From Bacteroidota bacterium (GTDB lineage: Bacteria; Bacteroidota; Bacteroidia; CAILMK01), in the NCBI GenBank assembly GCA_013288555.1, contig JABDBQ010000003.1, positions 74,945-112,129 of the forward strand: a stretch of 37,185 nt of DNA, in the 5' to 3' direction. The position numbers and the translations under genes are program-made. A model generated the notes under the pieces. That model was not told the origin of the DNA, made no database searches, and was given only the letters and a program-made list of their open reading frames with translations. Within the stretch, counting starts at the first letter, position 1. Every line of letters begins with the position of its first letter. Positions 15,040-24,064 of this stretch are shown here, in pieces.

Positions 15040-18000
15040 ATGTTCAAAAGGGTTATTTTTATAGCTTCTCTGCTATTCTGTATATCATATTCCGTACAAG
15101 CGGCAACGCTGAAGGCGTATATTAAATATTTTTCGAGCGCAAACGCATGTACGTACACGATCTATAATTTCCAGGATTCATCCAATTATACGGGTACCAA
15201 TAAAGGCACCCTCAGATACAAATGGTATTATAGCGATGGGACAACCGATACCGGGAAATCAGTCACCAAGTTTTTTACGACTACAGGTAATTTTACCATC
15301 AGCCTGGTTGTAACCAACGCGACGGATGGGCTGAAAGACTCAACAACCAAATCACTTACCATAAGCGGGACCGGTATTTTACCCTCATATAGCATGACAG
15401 GGCCCTTATGTGAACGAAGTGAACCTTTGTTTACTTTAACCAGTTCAAAAGCCGCATCATATTTTACAAGTTTCGGAGATGGGGGAACGGTTTCAGGTAC
15501 AACGCTTGGCAACCATACCTATGCTACCAGGGGAACTTACAAATTTGTGATAAAGGATTCCACAGCTTCCGGTTGTAAAAGTTCAATTACCAACTTTCTG
15601 GTCATTGCTGCCCGACCTTTTGCGAGAGCTCCAAGTACTCCTAAGAATTTAACCCATTGTCAGGATTCTTCTATAACTTTTAATGTGACACAACAGGCGG
15701 CATCTGATACACAGGGAATGAGAGTTACTTATGTATGGAAATTCCCTGATAAATCTATCTACAATGGTAAAACGGTAACTAAATTTTTCGCAGATAGTGG
15801 TAATATAACAGGTGAACTTTATGCCATTAATCATGTCGGGAGTTGTAGCGATAGTCTTCCATTCACTTTTGAAGTTTATAGCAACCCTATTGTTAATTTC
15901 CACCTTGTACCGGTTTGCCAGGATTCTATCGCAACGATATATGATTCCAGTAAAACTGTTTTCAGTGGCGGAGGCCTTTACAGCTGGCATTGGAGGATCT
16001 GCGATTCTAACCATACCAATTGCGATACAACGGGCGGTTATGTTGGTTTTTATGCCCCTATAGGTATCACTTATGGCTTTCCACACGGAGGCAGTTTTTA
16101 TGTTACTGAATACGTGAAATCTTATGAAGGCTGCGCAGATAGCGCCACCAAACTGGTATATATCAATCCGACGCCAACACCAAATTTTGGTTTTCACAAT
16201 ACCTGTGTCGATTCTTCGGTACAGTTTTTTGATTCTTCCACCGTTCCGAAAGGCAACAGCATCAAAGGCTGGAAATGGAATTTCGGGGATACAACTTATC
16301 TCTATACTCAGAATCCGGCGCATCAATACAAACATCCAGGTTATAAATACCAGGTCAAGCTCATTTCCAAAACACAGGCAGGATGTATTGACTCGATTAC
16401 AAAAAATGTGGTCGTGTACCCACTTCCGGCAACAAATTATGGCTTTCTCAGTGAATGCGTAGGTGTAAAGGTGCCTTTTGCGAGCAGCTCATCCATGCCC
16501 AGTTATGCCAAAAATGATAATATCGCACATTATTTATGGATCTACGGTGATGGTGGAACGGATACGGGTTCCACAGCATTGCATGCTTTTAAGACGCCCG
16601 GAAATCATTATGTAAAACTGGTAGCTTATTCTGAATACGGTTGCACGGATACCGCAACCCAGGCTGTATTTGTCTATCCGCTTCCAAGGCCGAATTTTAA
16701 ACTCGTTGGGGATTGCGAACGGGATAGTGTCATTTTTGAGAACACTTCCAAGGCCAGTTTCGGGGCATTAAAAGACACTTCTTATACATGGAATTTCGGG
16801 GATTCACTGGTAGCAAACTTTGTAACAAACCCAAAACACCTGTACCAGTATTCAGGCACTTTCCCTGTTACCCTTAAGGTTACGGATTCGTTGCAGTGCA
16901 GCGCAGACACAGTTATCAATGTTAGCATTATACCCGGACCTCATTCTTCCTTTACGGTAGGCCCGAAATGTACCGGTGAACCCATCAATTTTACAAATAC
17001 CACATTTACGAAATCGGCGGGGACCATAAAATTTTTCTGGAATTTCGGGGATGGAACACCAACGGATACCAATAAAAACCCGGTTCATACGTATAGCCTT
17101 TCAAAAAATTACCGTGTAAGGCTCACCTCTTTTATGCCTGGTACAGGCTGTACAGACAGTACGCCTTTGACATTGGTTCCTGTAACGCCAACACCGATTG
17201 CAAAGTTTTTAACAAGCAATAATTGCGTAGACAGCACCATTATTTTTGAAGACTCTTCATACGTGCCTGGTTTCCCCGGTTCCCTTTCATCTGAAGTTTT
17301 CGATTTCGGAGACGGGCATACCGGCAGCGGTCCTGTGGCCAAACACAGCTATGCAGCTCCGGGAAATTATAAAATCCGGGAATATGTAACATCTACCTCG
17401 AATTGTGAAGATTCATTTATAAGGATGGTCACGGTTTACCCGGTTCCAACTGCCAAATTCAGTTATACCATCAGTTGCGCCGGTACTCCCACTCCATTTA
17501 TGGATCAGACCGCATTAACAGATAGCGCAGTGGCATGGACATGGGTGTTTAGTAATATTGATACCGCACGTGTTCATGATACCAGTCACGTCTTTAGTGA
17601 TTTTGACCTATTGAATGCTTCCCTTACCGTGTATTCAAATCATGGATGCCCGAACACAAAATATTCAAGCATTATTATCGAGCAGAGTCCTGTTCCTACT
17701 TTTAATTCTACGGTAAGTTGCAATAACAGGCCATATAACTTTTATGGATTCAATCAAAACAGCAATGTTTTCAACCCGACATTCCAGTGGAATTTCGGAG
17801 ATCCCGCAGATCCCACTACCGATACGAGCTACGGTGAAAATGCCGTGCATACCTTTGCCAATGCCGGGAATTACTGGGTTAAATTAAAGGAAACCTCGAG
17901 CCAGGGATGTACGAACACGGATTCAACATATATAAATGTGGTTCAGTTGCCGCATCCGGGTTTTACGTTTTTCGGGAATTGCGTTATGCAGCAATATATA

Positions 18001-18996
18001 TTTGCGGATACTTCAACTTTCACGCAGAATGCCACGTTCCCAAACTGGCGGTTTGGAGATGGCGGGACTGCGGCAGGTAAAAATGGGATTACATACCAAT
18101 ATACCGTTCCGGGAACTTATCTGGTAAAAATGTTCGAGGGGAATACCGCCGGCTGCGTACCCGATACCGCCGAGGCCTACGTGGTTGTCAATCCGCTGCC
18201 TTCACCTAATTTTGTTTGGGATACTACTTGTTTTGGGCAACCGTTCCTGTTGGTTGACAGCACCCATTCCAATGGAGGTTCCATCGCCAGTTATGCATGG
18301 GATTTCGGGGACGGCACTACAGATTCTGTCTTTACCCATCCTAATTATTACCACACTTATGCAGATAGTTTTAAAGGCGCTGATACGGTTTACAGGTTAA
18401 TACTAAAAGTTTCGACCAATTTGGGATGCTCAAATTCGGATACACAGCATGTTGTAATCCGTCAGATTCCTTACGCATCCTTTATTGCAAATCCTGATCC
18501 GGCTGATATTCAGCAACCGCAGGTTACCTTTACCAATACAACTGTGCATGCCGATCCAAACAATTATTACTGGACTTTTGGTGACGGCACCGATAGTCAT
18601 GATATGAGTCCTACCCATACTTATACGGATACCGGTACTTACCTGGTGACATTATGTACCACTAACGGCCATTGTGTGGATACATTCAGGTATATTGTTT
18701 ATGTGACCCCTGGCTATACCATTTATGCGCCAAACTGTATAACAGTGAATGGCGACGGGAAGAACGATTCATGGCTGGCCAAAGGCGTTGGTGTTATTGA
18801 CTTTGATGTGGTAATTGTGGACCGTTGGGGTCAACAGGTTTTCCATTCCGAAGATCTTTATGAACCGTGGAATGCCGATTATAACAAGAATGGCGTAAAA
18901 GTACCTGAAGGCGTTTATGTCTACTATATAAAAGCCGGTGATTTTTCTAATACCAATTTTACAACACTGAAAGGGACTATAACGGTGGTGAGGTAA
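15040..18996 (+). CDS. Giant secreted PKD-repeat protein with type IX secretion sorting domain
   Basis: 1318 residues. A signal peptide (residues 1-21, ending VQA) is followed by about 14 tandem modules of ~80-95 residues of the PKD type, shown by repeated WNFGDG / WDFGDG strands and HTY..GTY..V turns. Between modules are Pro-rich linkers of the VYPLPxPNF kind. Most modules carry two Cys, one near the start (NTCVDSS-like) and one near the end (GCxDS-like), suggesting a disulfide per module. Residues 1226-1318 (YTIYAPNCITVNGDGKNDSW to the end) are the CHU_C/gliding-motility C-terminal domain (TIGR04131 type), so it should leave by type IX secretion and sit on the cell surface or be released. 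Adhesion is inferred. Single gene, no partner nearby. Confidence 0.92.
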   Translation: MFKRVIFIASLLFCISYSVQAATLKAYIKYFSSANACTYTIYNFQDSSNYTGTNKGTLRYKWYYSDGTTDTGKSVTKFFTTTGNFTISLVVTNATDGLKDSTTKSLTISGTGILPSYSMTGPLCERSEPLFTLTSSKAASYFTSFGDGGTVSGTTLGNHTYATRGTYKFVIKDSTASGCKSSITNFLVIAARPFARAPSTPKNLTHCQDSSITFNVTQQAASDTQGMRVTYVWKFPDKSIYNGKTVTKFFADSGNITGELYAINHVGSCSDSLPFTFEVYSNPIVNFHLVPVCQDSIATIYDSSKTVFSGGGLYSWHWRICDSNHTNCDTTGGYVGFYAPIGITYGFPHGGSFYVTEYVKSYEGCADSATKLVYINPTPTPNFGFHNTCVDSSVQFFDSSTVPKGNSIKGWKWNFGDTTYLYTQNPAHQYKHPGYKYQVKLISKTQAGCIDSITKNVVVYPLPATNYGFLSECVGVKVPFASSSSMPSYAKNDNIAHYLWIYGDGGTDTGSTALHAFKTPGNHYVKLVAYSEYGCTDTATQAVFVYPLPRPNFKLVGDCERDSVIFENTSKASFGALKDTSYTWNFGDSLVANFVTNPKHLYQYSGTFPVTLKVTDSLQCSADTVINVSIIPGPHSSFTVGPKCTGEPINFTNTTFTKSAGTIKFFWNFGDGTPTDTNKNPVHTYSLSKNYRVRLTSFMPGTGCTDSTPLTLVPVTPTPIAKFLTSNNCVDSTIIFEDSSYVPGFPGSLSSEVFDFGDGHTGSGPVAKHSYAAPGNYKIREYVTSTSNCEDSFIRMVTVYPVPTAKFSYTISCAGTPTPFMDQTALTDSAVAWTWVFSNIDTARVHDTSHVFSDFDLLNASLTVYSNHGCPNTKYSSIIIEQSPVPTFNSTVSCNNRPYNFYGFNQNSNVFNPTFQWNFGDPADPTTDTSYGENAVHTFANAGNYWVKLKETSSQGCTNTDSTYINVVQLPHPGFTFFGNCVMQQYIFADTSTFTQNATFPNWRFGDGGTAAGKNGITYQYTVPGTYLVKMFEGNTAGCVPDTAEAYVVVNPLPSPNFVWDTTCFGQPFLLVDSTHSNGGSIASYAWDFGDGTTDSVFTHPNYYHTYADSFKGADTVYRLILKVSTNLGCSNSDTQHVVIRQIPYASFIANPDPADIQQPQVTFTNTTVHADPNNYYWTFGDGTDSHDMSPTHTYTDTGTYLVTLCTTNGHCVDTFRYIVYVTPGYTIYAPNCITVNGDGKNDSWLAKGVGVIDFDVVIVDRWGQQVFHSEDLYEPWNADYNKNGVKVPEGVYVYYIKAGDFSNTNFTTLKGTITVVR

Positions 18997-19017
18997 GAAA
19001 TGATCAATAATCAATGA

Positions 19018-19818
19018 TCAGTGATTTAGTTTGCCCTCAAAAACCATTTCAGCGGGGCCGCTGAGCCATATATTGGAATATAGGGTTTCGGGGCTGTAGT
19101 CAAAGTCAACTTCCAGTTCCCCGCCCATAGCGGTCACATGTATCTTTCTGGTTTGTGGAATGGATTTATTCTCTTTTGATTGGTAAAACCAGGCCAGGGC
19201 TGACGCCACAACTCCTGTACCGCAGGCCAGGGTTTCGTCCTCTACGCCACGCTCATAAGTCCTGATACGGATATGATCTGTTAAATCGGGGTCTGCTGAT
19301 ACAAAATTCACATTGATCCCTTTGTCTTTAAATTCATCATTATAGCGGATTTCTTTCCCTCTCTGAAATACATTGAGTTCGGCGATCTGATCCATAAACT
19401 GCACAAAATGTGGCGATCCGGTGTCCAGAACAAAAGCCGAATCCCTAACCGAAACATTGTCAACATTTTTCATTTGCAGAGAAACTTTTTCTCCGGTAAA
19501 AAAGGCTTTATGAGGGCCATCCACTGCAAGGAAATCATAATTGCCCGTCCCAATTCCCAATTGTTTTGCGAAAGCGGCAGTGCATCGTCCGCCATTGCCG
19601 CACATGGAAGCCAGGTTGCCATCAGCATTAAAATAAACCATCTCAAAATCAAATCCATCATGGTTTTGAAGAAGGATAAGCCCATCCGCGCCTATCCCGA
19701 ATTTACGGTCGCATAAATGATTGATCAAATTAACGCCGCCCGGAAATTTCTGATCGCGGTTATCTATCATTATGAAATCATTGCCCGCGCCCTGATATTT
19801 ATAAAAATGAATCTGCAT
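19018..19818 (-). CDS. dapF: Diaminopimelate epimerase
   Basis: 266 residues. Interconverts LL- and meso-diaminopimelate in lysine and peptidoglycan synthesis. The two catalytic cysteines are present: Cys73 in MCGNGGRC and Cys199 in LACGTG. N-terminal YQGAGNDFIMID and GIGADGLILL are family motifs. It starts at the ATG at 19818, 10 bp after the stop of a small membrane-protein gene on the same strand. It converges with the PKD gene 21 bp away, the gap holding TGATCA repeats. Confidence 0.96.
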   Translation of the reverse strand: MQIHFYKYQGAGNDFIMIDNRDQKFPGGVNLINHLCDRKFGIGADGLILLQNHDGFDFEMVYFNADGNLASMCGNGGRCTAAFAKQLGIGTGNYDFLAVDGPHKAFFTGEKVSLQMKNVDNVSVRDSAFVLDTGSPHFVQFMDQIAELNVFQRGKEIRYNDEFKDKGINVNFVSADPDLTDHIRIRTYERGVEDETLACGTGVVASALAWFYQSKENKSIPQTRKIHVTAMGGELEVDFDYSPETLYSNIWLSGPAEMVFEGKLNH

Positions 19819-19828
19819 CTTATATTAT

Positions 19829-20056
19829 CTATTGTGCTAAAATCTCCACAAACAATACCCCATCTAAGGATATATTATTCAATTTAGTTCCCCTGATATT
19901 CCATTCGGAAAGGTTATGAATGTCCGCTTGTTTTTTCTTTGCCTGGTTTTTAAAATAAACGTAAAAACCAGCACATATCGCAAGCACCAGGGCTATCACT
20001 ATTGTCTGCCAGATATAACTGACATCCTTTCGTTTTTCTGTATTGGTTTCTTCCAC
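19829..20056 (-). CDS. Small single-helix membrane protein upstream of dapF
   Basis: 75 residues from a GTG start (no ATG in frame; a stop codon lies four codons earlier). The layout is a charged N-terminus, one transmembrane helix (IWQTIVIALVLAICAGFYVYF, about residues 15-35), a Lys-rich stretch (KNQAKKKQ) and a ~30-residue outside or periplasmic tail. Its stop is 10 bp from the dapF ATG, so the two probably share a message. No family recognised. The coding call rests on size, hydrophobic plan and tight spacing; it could be a chance frame. Confidence 0.55.
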   Translation of the reverse strand: MEETNTEKRKDVSYIWQTIVIALVLAICAGFYVYFKNQAKKKQADIHNLSEWNIRGTKLNNISLDGVLFVEILAQ

Positions 20057-20209
20057 TTTGTCAGTTTTTCACTAAGTTTTGCGTGTTTCAGGCGTTTGAA
20101 AATGAACCTGTAAAATGCTAATGTGTAATTTTTTATAAATTTTTTCATCTTACGGCACAAAGTTTGCAAAATCTCACGTTAGAAAACGTAAAAATTAAAA
20201 AACAAAGAT

Positions 20210-21733
20210 ATGAATAATGTAAAAAAGTATCTGTTATTGTTTGCCATGGCCATCGTCGGGGGACTGGTGAGCGTAGGCGCTTATAAAACAATAGAGCAAA
20301 AACAGTATTTCCCCGATAACTCGTTTTTTCATGCGAGAAATGCCAACTATGATATCAAAAACGTGACTGTGCCGACTTTTGATTTCTCAGAAGTGTCTGA
20401 AGCAGTGATGCCTACGGTTGTACACATCAATACAGTGATCAACCCAAAACAAGACCAGTCGGCCGAAAATGAAAATCACCAGATGCAACCCGGTCAGGAT
20501 CCGTTTGGCTTTTTTGGTCCGCAGTTTAATTTCCCTAACGTGCCGCGCGGTCCGCAAAAGGCTTCCGGCTCAGGTGTTATTATTTCCAGCGATGGCTATA
20601 TCGTCACCAACAATCACGTTGTAGCTGATGCTGACAATATTGATGTGGTATTGTATGATAAAAGGGAATTCAAAGCTGATGTTATCGGCCGCGACCCCAA
20701 TACCGATATGGCATTAATTAAAATTAATGCGCATGACCTGCAACCCATTACCATTGGCAATTCAGACGAAACCAAAGTAGGCCAATGGGTGCTTGCTGTA
20801 GGCAATCCTTTTAACCTGACTTCAACAGTTACCGCAGGTATTATCTCAGCTAAAGGAAGAAATATTCATCTTTTAGGAGAAAATAATCCAGGTGACAGGA
20901 ATAATCCTTCCAAAGGGAATGCTGCCATTGAAGACTTTATACAAACTGATGCAGCCGTTAACCCCGGCAACAGTGGTGGCGCCCTGGTGAATACCAAAGG
21001 AGAGCTGATCGGGATAAATACAGCCATTGCTTCTGAAACAGGCAGTTATGTTGGATATTCTTTTGCGGTTCCGTCCAACCTGATGAAAAAAGTTATTGAC
21101 GACTTCAAAAACTATGGTGAAGTACAAAGAGGTTATCTCGGTATCTCTATCCAGGATGTTGACAATAAAATTGCGGAAGATAAAGGTCTTCCAAAACCTG
21201 AAGGCGTATTGGTGGGCACGATTACCGATAATAGTGCCGGTGGCGATGCCGGTATCAAGGAAGGTGATGTTATTACCAAAATTGACAGCAAACCTGTAAA
21301 CAGCGTTTCAGAACTGCAGGTGATGGTAGCAGCAAAAAGACCTGGTGATCACGTAGTTGTTGACCTGATCCGAAATGGGAAAGACAAGGAATATGATGTA
21401 GTGCTTCGAAACAGGGAAGGCAAAACCAGCCTTGTTTCCAGTGAAACGAATACCCTGAAAAAAGAACTGGGTATAACCAGCGAAATTGTTCCGGATGCAG
21501 AAAAAGCAAAACTGAATATTGATCATGGAGCTAAAATAGATGACGTGGCCAAAGGCAAATTTAAAGATGCCGGCATACCTATTGGTTTTGTGGTTACCAC
21601 CATTGATAAGATCAATGTATATACCCCGAATGATATATATAAAGCACTTGACGGTAAAACAGGCGGTATTCTCGTAGAAGGTTATTTACCTTCAGGCGAA
21701 AAGAAATACTATGTGCTTGAAATGACGAAATAG
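20210..21733 (+). CDS. htrA: HtrA/DegP-type periplasmic serine protease with two PDZ domains
   Basis: 507 residues. An N-terminal membrane anchor or signal (residues 6-24) leads into a trypsin-like domain with the full triad: His136 (TNNHVV), Asp166 (NTDMAL), Ser255 (GNSGGA). A long loop of residues 77-117 is Gln/Pro/Phe-rich, typical for DegP LA loops. Two PDZ domains follow, about 305-400 (GYLGISIQDV) and 410-500. It degrades or refolds damaged envelope proteins. Upstream is a one-mismatch -7 box (AAAGTTTG, 20159-20166), so its promoter is only tentative. Transcribed away from the dapF unit and followed by a 12-bp hairpin. Confidence 0.95.
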   Translation: MNNVKKYLLLFAMAIVGGLVSVGAYKTIEQKQYFPDNSFFHARNANYDIKNVTVPTFDFSEVSEAVMPTVVHINTVINPKQDQSAENENHQMQPGQDPFGFFGPQFNFPNVPRGPQKASGSGVIISSDGYIVTNNHVVADADNIDVVLYDKREFKADVIGRDPNTDMALIKINAHDLQPITIGNSDETKVGQWVLAVGNPFNLTSTVTAGIISAKGRNIHLLGENNPGDRNNPSKGNAAIEDFIQTDAAVNPGNSGGALVNTKGELIGINTAIASETGSYVGYSFAVPSNLMKKVIDDFKNYGEVQRGYLGISIQDVDNKIAEDKGLPKPEGVLVGTITDNSAGGDAGIKEGDVITKIDSKPVNSVSELQVMVAAKRPGDHVVVDLIRNGKDKEYDVVLRNREGKTSLVSSETNTLKKELGITSEIVPDAEKAKLNIDHGAKIDDVAKGKFKDAGIPIGFVVTTIDKINVYTPNDIYKALDGKTGGILVEGYLPSGEKKYYVLEMTK

Positions 21734-21759
21734 TACCTCCTTCATAATGTTGTTGTATT

Positions 21760-21787
21760 CAAGGGGCGGCTGCAAAGCTGCCCCTTG
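21760..21787 (+). terminator. Strong hairpin after htrA
   Basis: 12-bp stem (CAAGGGGCGGCT with AGCTGCCCCTTG, one G-U) closed by a GCAA tetraloop, 26 bp after the htrA stop. There is no clear T run after it, so it may act as a 3' stabiliser, a weak terminator, or a REP-type palindrome. Confidence 0.5.
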
Positions 21788-21852
21788 ATGTTTAAGGGCA
21801 AATTAAAATATTGAAGCTTAAAAAATTGGAGATTACCTTTTAAGGATCATGG

Positions 21853-22488
21853 CTACCCGGATACCCAGGCCATGAGATAGTTATCTATCGTTTTCCAGTA
21901 CACAGGCAGTTCTTTGTAATAATCATCTTTGGCAATGATTCCGGTTAATACCCCTTCCGGTTGCCAGCTAAATGGTTTCAAGATAAGATGTTCCTTAAAA
22001 GCCAGGTTTTTTTTGCCATAGTATTTGTAGAGCGCTTCTTTGCAGCACCAGAAAAGATAGATCTGCTCGAACCTCGTATTTTCATGAACGAACTTCCATT
22101 CATCTTCGCTGATAAATTTATGCGCGATTCTTTCAATATTGGGTTTCATGATCTGGATATCCATGCCGCATTCATATTGCGATAACATTACTGCTACCAT
22201 ATCCCCGGAGTGACTGATGGAAAGTTTCTGGGTAAAATTTGCAAGAAAGGGTTTGCCATAGGCATCAGCATCCAGTTCTATGAATCGGGAAGTATTCAGC
22301 ATTTCCCGCAACAGAATACGGCTGTACAACCAGTGTTTGCTGCGCTCGCCATCATTATGCGCTTCAAATCGCTTTTTGTCTTCATCGCTCCATTGCAGTT
22401 TCGATTTAAGGTCATCGGCATCTTCCTCAATTTTCCAGACACTAAGATATCCGTCAGGAATTGTTTTCAGATCGATAATGCGCGGCAT
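21853..22488 (-). CDS. 4'-phosphopantetheinyl transferase superfamily protein
   Basis: 211 residues, Sfp-like type. Motifs: YGKPFL (77-82), SISHSGDMVAV (90-100), CGMDIQ (107-112) and FWCCKEALYKYYG (146-158). The Mg ligand Asp110 and the KEA Glu151 are present, but the usual Glu after D-I is Gln112. It should activate carrier proteins with phosphopantetheine from CoA, probably acyl carrier or peptidyl carrier proteins. No carrier protein gene or NRPS/PKS is nearby. A 21-bp palindrome sits directly before its ATG (22491-22511). Alternative: an inactive homologue, if the Gln matters. Confidence 0.88.
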   Translation of the reverse strand: MPRIIDLKTIPDGYLSVWKIEEDADDLKSKLQWSDEDKKRFEAHNDGERSKHWLYSRILLREMLNTSRFIELDADAYGKPFLANFTQKLSISHSGDMVAVMLSQYECGMDIQIMKPNIERIAHKFISEDEWKFVHENTRFEQIYLFWCCKEALYKYYGKKNLAFKEHLILKPFSWQPEGVLTGIIAKDDYYKELPVYWKTIDNYLMAWVSG

Positions 22489-22490
22489 GG

Positions 22491-22511
22491 TTTTACAATA
22501 AAATTGTAAAA
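22491..22511 (-). promoter_or_regulatory. Perfect 9-bp inverted repeat next to the PPTase start codon
   Basis: TTTTACAAT, AAA, ATTGTAAAA at 22491-22511, ending 2 bp before the ATG (22486-22488). It would form a perfect hairpin in the 5' leader or serve as a dyad operator. No protein is assigned. Confidence 0.4.
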
Positions 22512-22550
22512 ATACGGAGAGAATTCAACAAATACAGGCTTCAAAGATTA

Positions 22551-22943
22551 TCAGCTCCAGAGTTCGTGGGCTTCGTAAAGCAGGGCAACCTGGCGGACAA
22601 CCCATTCATCTATGGTATCCAATTCGTCTGCTGTGATCCCAAAAGTCTCAGCCATTTCTTTGATGAACTCTTTTTCCTGGACATGATATTCCATATTCGC
22701 ATAGCCGAGGCCTTCCATTTCAATCAGCGCCGAAATGCGCGATTTCCTGGAATTAAAAAGGCTGAAAAGTTCCTGATGGGATTTTTCTCCTTCGGGGAAT
22801 CCTTCTGAGATTCCCATTTCGGCTTTCATGATTCTCACCAGTTCTTCTTCTTCAGGACTCAATACACCATCAACAAGAATAAACTCTTTGGCAAGGGTCA
22901 AAAATGCTTTTTTTTCGGTTTCTGATAAATTATTGAGGAACAT
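22551..22943 (-). CDS. TerB-like small protein
   Basis: 130 residues, helical and acidic. The N-terminal half, ETEKKAFLTLAKEFILVDGVLSPEEEELVR, matches the TerB / tellurite-resistance-type helical fold, whose Asp-Gly-x-Leu-x-x-Glu-Glu motif may bind divalent metal. The C-terminal half (EKEFIKEMAETFGITADELDTID) repeats the pattern. Function unknown in stand-alone form. The start is the ATG at 22943: the frame continues to 22997, but an exact promoter box lies at 22980-22987 and the extra N-terminal residues are not family-like. It lies upstream of the PPTase gene on the same strand (62-bp gap). Confidence 0.75.
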   Translation of the reverse strand: MFLNNLSETEKKAFLTLAKEFILVDGVLSPEEEELVRIMKAEMGISEGFPEGEKSHQELFSLFNSRKSRISALIEMEGLGYANMEYHVQEKEFIKEMAETFGITADELDTIDEWVVRQVALLYEAHELWS

Positions 22944-22979
22944 AGTTTTGGAATAACAGTCTCGTGTGCAAATTGTTCT

Positions 22980-22987
22980 CAAAATTA
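22980..22987 (-). promoter_or_regulatory. Candidate -7 promoter box (TAATTTTG) for the TerB-like gene
   Basis: Exact TAnnTTTG on the minus strand, about 40 nt upstream of the ATG at 22943. Confidence 0.42.
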
Positions 22988-23093
22988 CGTTTTCCATACG
23001 TAAATGTTTTCGCTTTCATACTTTTAGATTCTTTATAAGGTTATTTACCGATAGCACGGAAATATTGTATTTCGGATTGCTGTTTTGCAATTG

Positions 23094-23101
23094 TATTTTT
23101 G
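23094..23101 (+). promoter_or_regulatory. Candidate -7 promoter box (TATTTTTG) for the barrel gene
   Basis: Exact TAnnTTTG only 9 nt before the ATG at 23111, so the message would be nearly leaderless, or a later start is used. Confidence 0.3.
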
Positions 23102-23110
23102 TGAACCATT

Positions 23111-23893
23111 ATGGTAATATCTCATACATCTGCCCAAAAAAATTATCTAAGAAAAGAAAGGAAAGCCAGGGTGTTTTTACTGTGTTCCATCCTTGTCTTT
23201 TCTCATATAATTAAAACATCAGCGCAGGAATATTATCTTGATAAACCGACACTTGGCATTGAAGTTCGTCCTATTATCCCGAGCAATCTGTTCGCCGTAG
23301 ATTATCCGCAGCTCAGTAAAAATTACAATGTATTTACCATCACGCCAAGAGTGGGATATAGTGCCGGGGCGGTTATACGATCCGCATTGAGCAGGATGTG
23401 GTCGATTGAATCAGGGATATATTATACGTCGAGGCAATACGGAACATCAGGCAAAGACAGTGCAGGCAATGTTGTGAAAGACCAATTCAGGTTTGACAAT
23501 TATGAAATCCCTTTCCTGGGCCTTATCTATATCAGGCTGTCAAAGAATATGTATATCAATACGGCTTTTGGCGTATCGGCTGATTTTTTCCCCGAAGATA
23601 TCCAGACACCCATGAACAGTCAATATTTTGTTCGTGTAGGGCGTGAATACTGGGTATTACCTGCCCTGATGGCCAATGTGGGATTTGAATACCGGACCGA
23701 AGACAACGGCTATTTTTATGTAGGAGCCCTCTATCACCGGATGCTGATGCCATTGGGTGGCGTAGGATTTTTCTACAACTATAATGGTGGTCCCGAAGGT
23801 GTGGCATCCATCCTTGAAGGGCATTATTTCGCCCTCGATTTCAAGTATTTTTTCCCTACCAAAAGGACAGCGGTACTGGATAGTGGGTATTGA
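23111..23893 (+). CDS. Outer-membrane beta-barrel protein
   Basis: 260 residues. A long n-region (MVISHTSAQKNYLRKERKAR) precedes a hydrophobic core and a cleavage site after TSA (residue 38). The mature chain is full of amphipathic strands with aromatic ends (YYLDKPTLGIEV, GYSAGAVIRS, GIYYTSRQYG, FEYRTEDNGYFYVGALYHR, EGHYFALDFKYFF), as in the porin-like OMP_b-brl family of Bacteroidota. Probably an 8- or 10-strand barrel of unknown role. The N-terminus may be overlong; a later start is possible in view of the close promoter box. Divergent from the TerB-like gene. Confidence 0.8.
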   Translation: MVISHTSAQKNYLRKERKARVFLLCSILVFSHIIKTSAQEYYLDKPTLGIEVRPIIPSNLFAVDYPQLSKNYNVFTITPRVGYSAGAVIRSALSRMWSIESGIYYTSRQYGTSGKDSAGNVVKDQFRFDNYEIPFLGLIYIRLSKNMYINTAFGVSADFFPEDIQTPMNSQYFVRVGREYWVLPALMANVGFEYRTEDNGYFYVGALYHRMLMPLGGVGFFYNYNGGPEGVASILEGHYFALDFKYFFPTKRTAVLDSGY

Positions 23894-24013
23894 TTTCTAA
23901 TCTCTGCTCTTCCAATTTTCTATGCTATAATCTTTTATAAAATTGTTGTTTCTATTCGATGACAATAAACTTTAAAAAGTGTCAATAACCTCATATTTCT
24001 ATGGTTTTGCATA

Positions 24014-24021
24014 TAACTTTG
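24014..24021 (+). promoter_or_regulatory. Candidate -7 promoter box (TAACTTTG) for the ClC gene
   Basis: Exact TAnnTTTG, 43 nt before the ATG at 24065. Confidence 0.4.
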
Positions 24022-24064
24022 CCAGTAATTCGACCGATCTATTTACCGCTTTAAACCCCCAATT

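Noticed and set aside
15649-16335. 228-codon open frame on the minus strand, inside the PKD gene
   Set aside because: It is antisense to the repeats of a firmly coding gene, has no recognisable domain or promoter, and is created by the biased codon pattern of the repeats.
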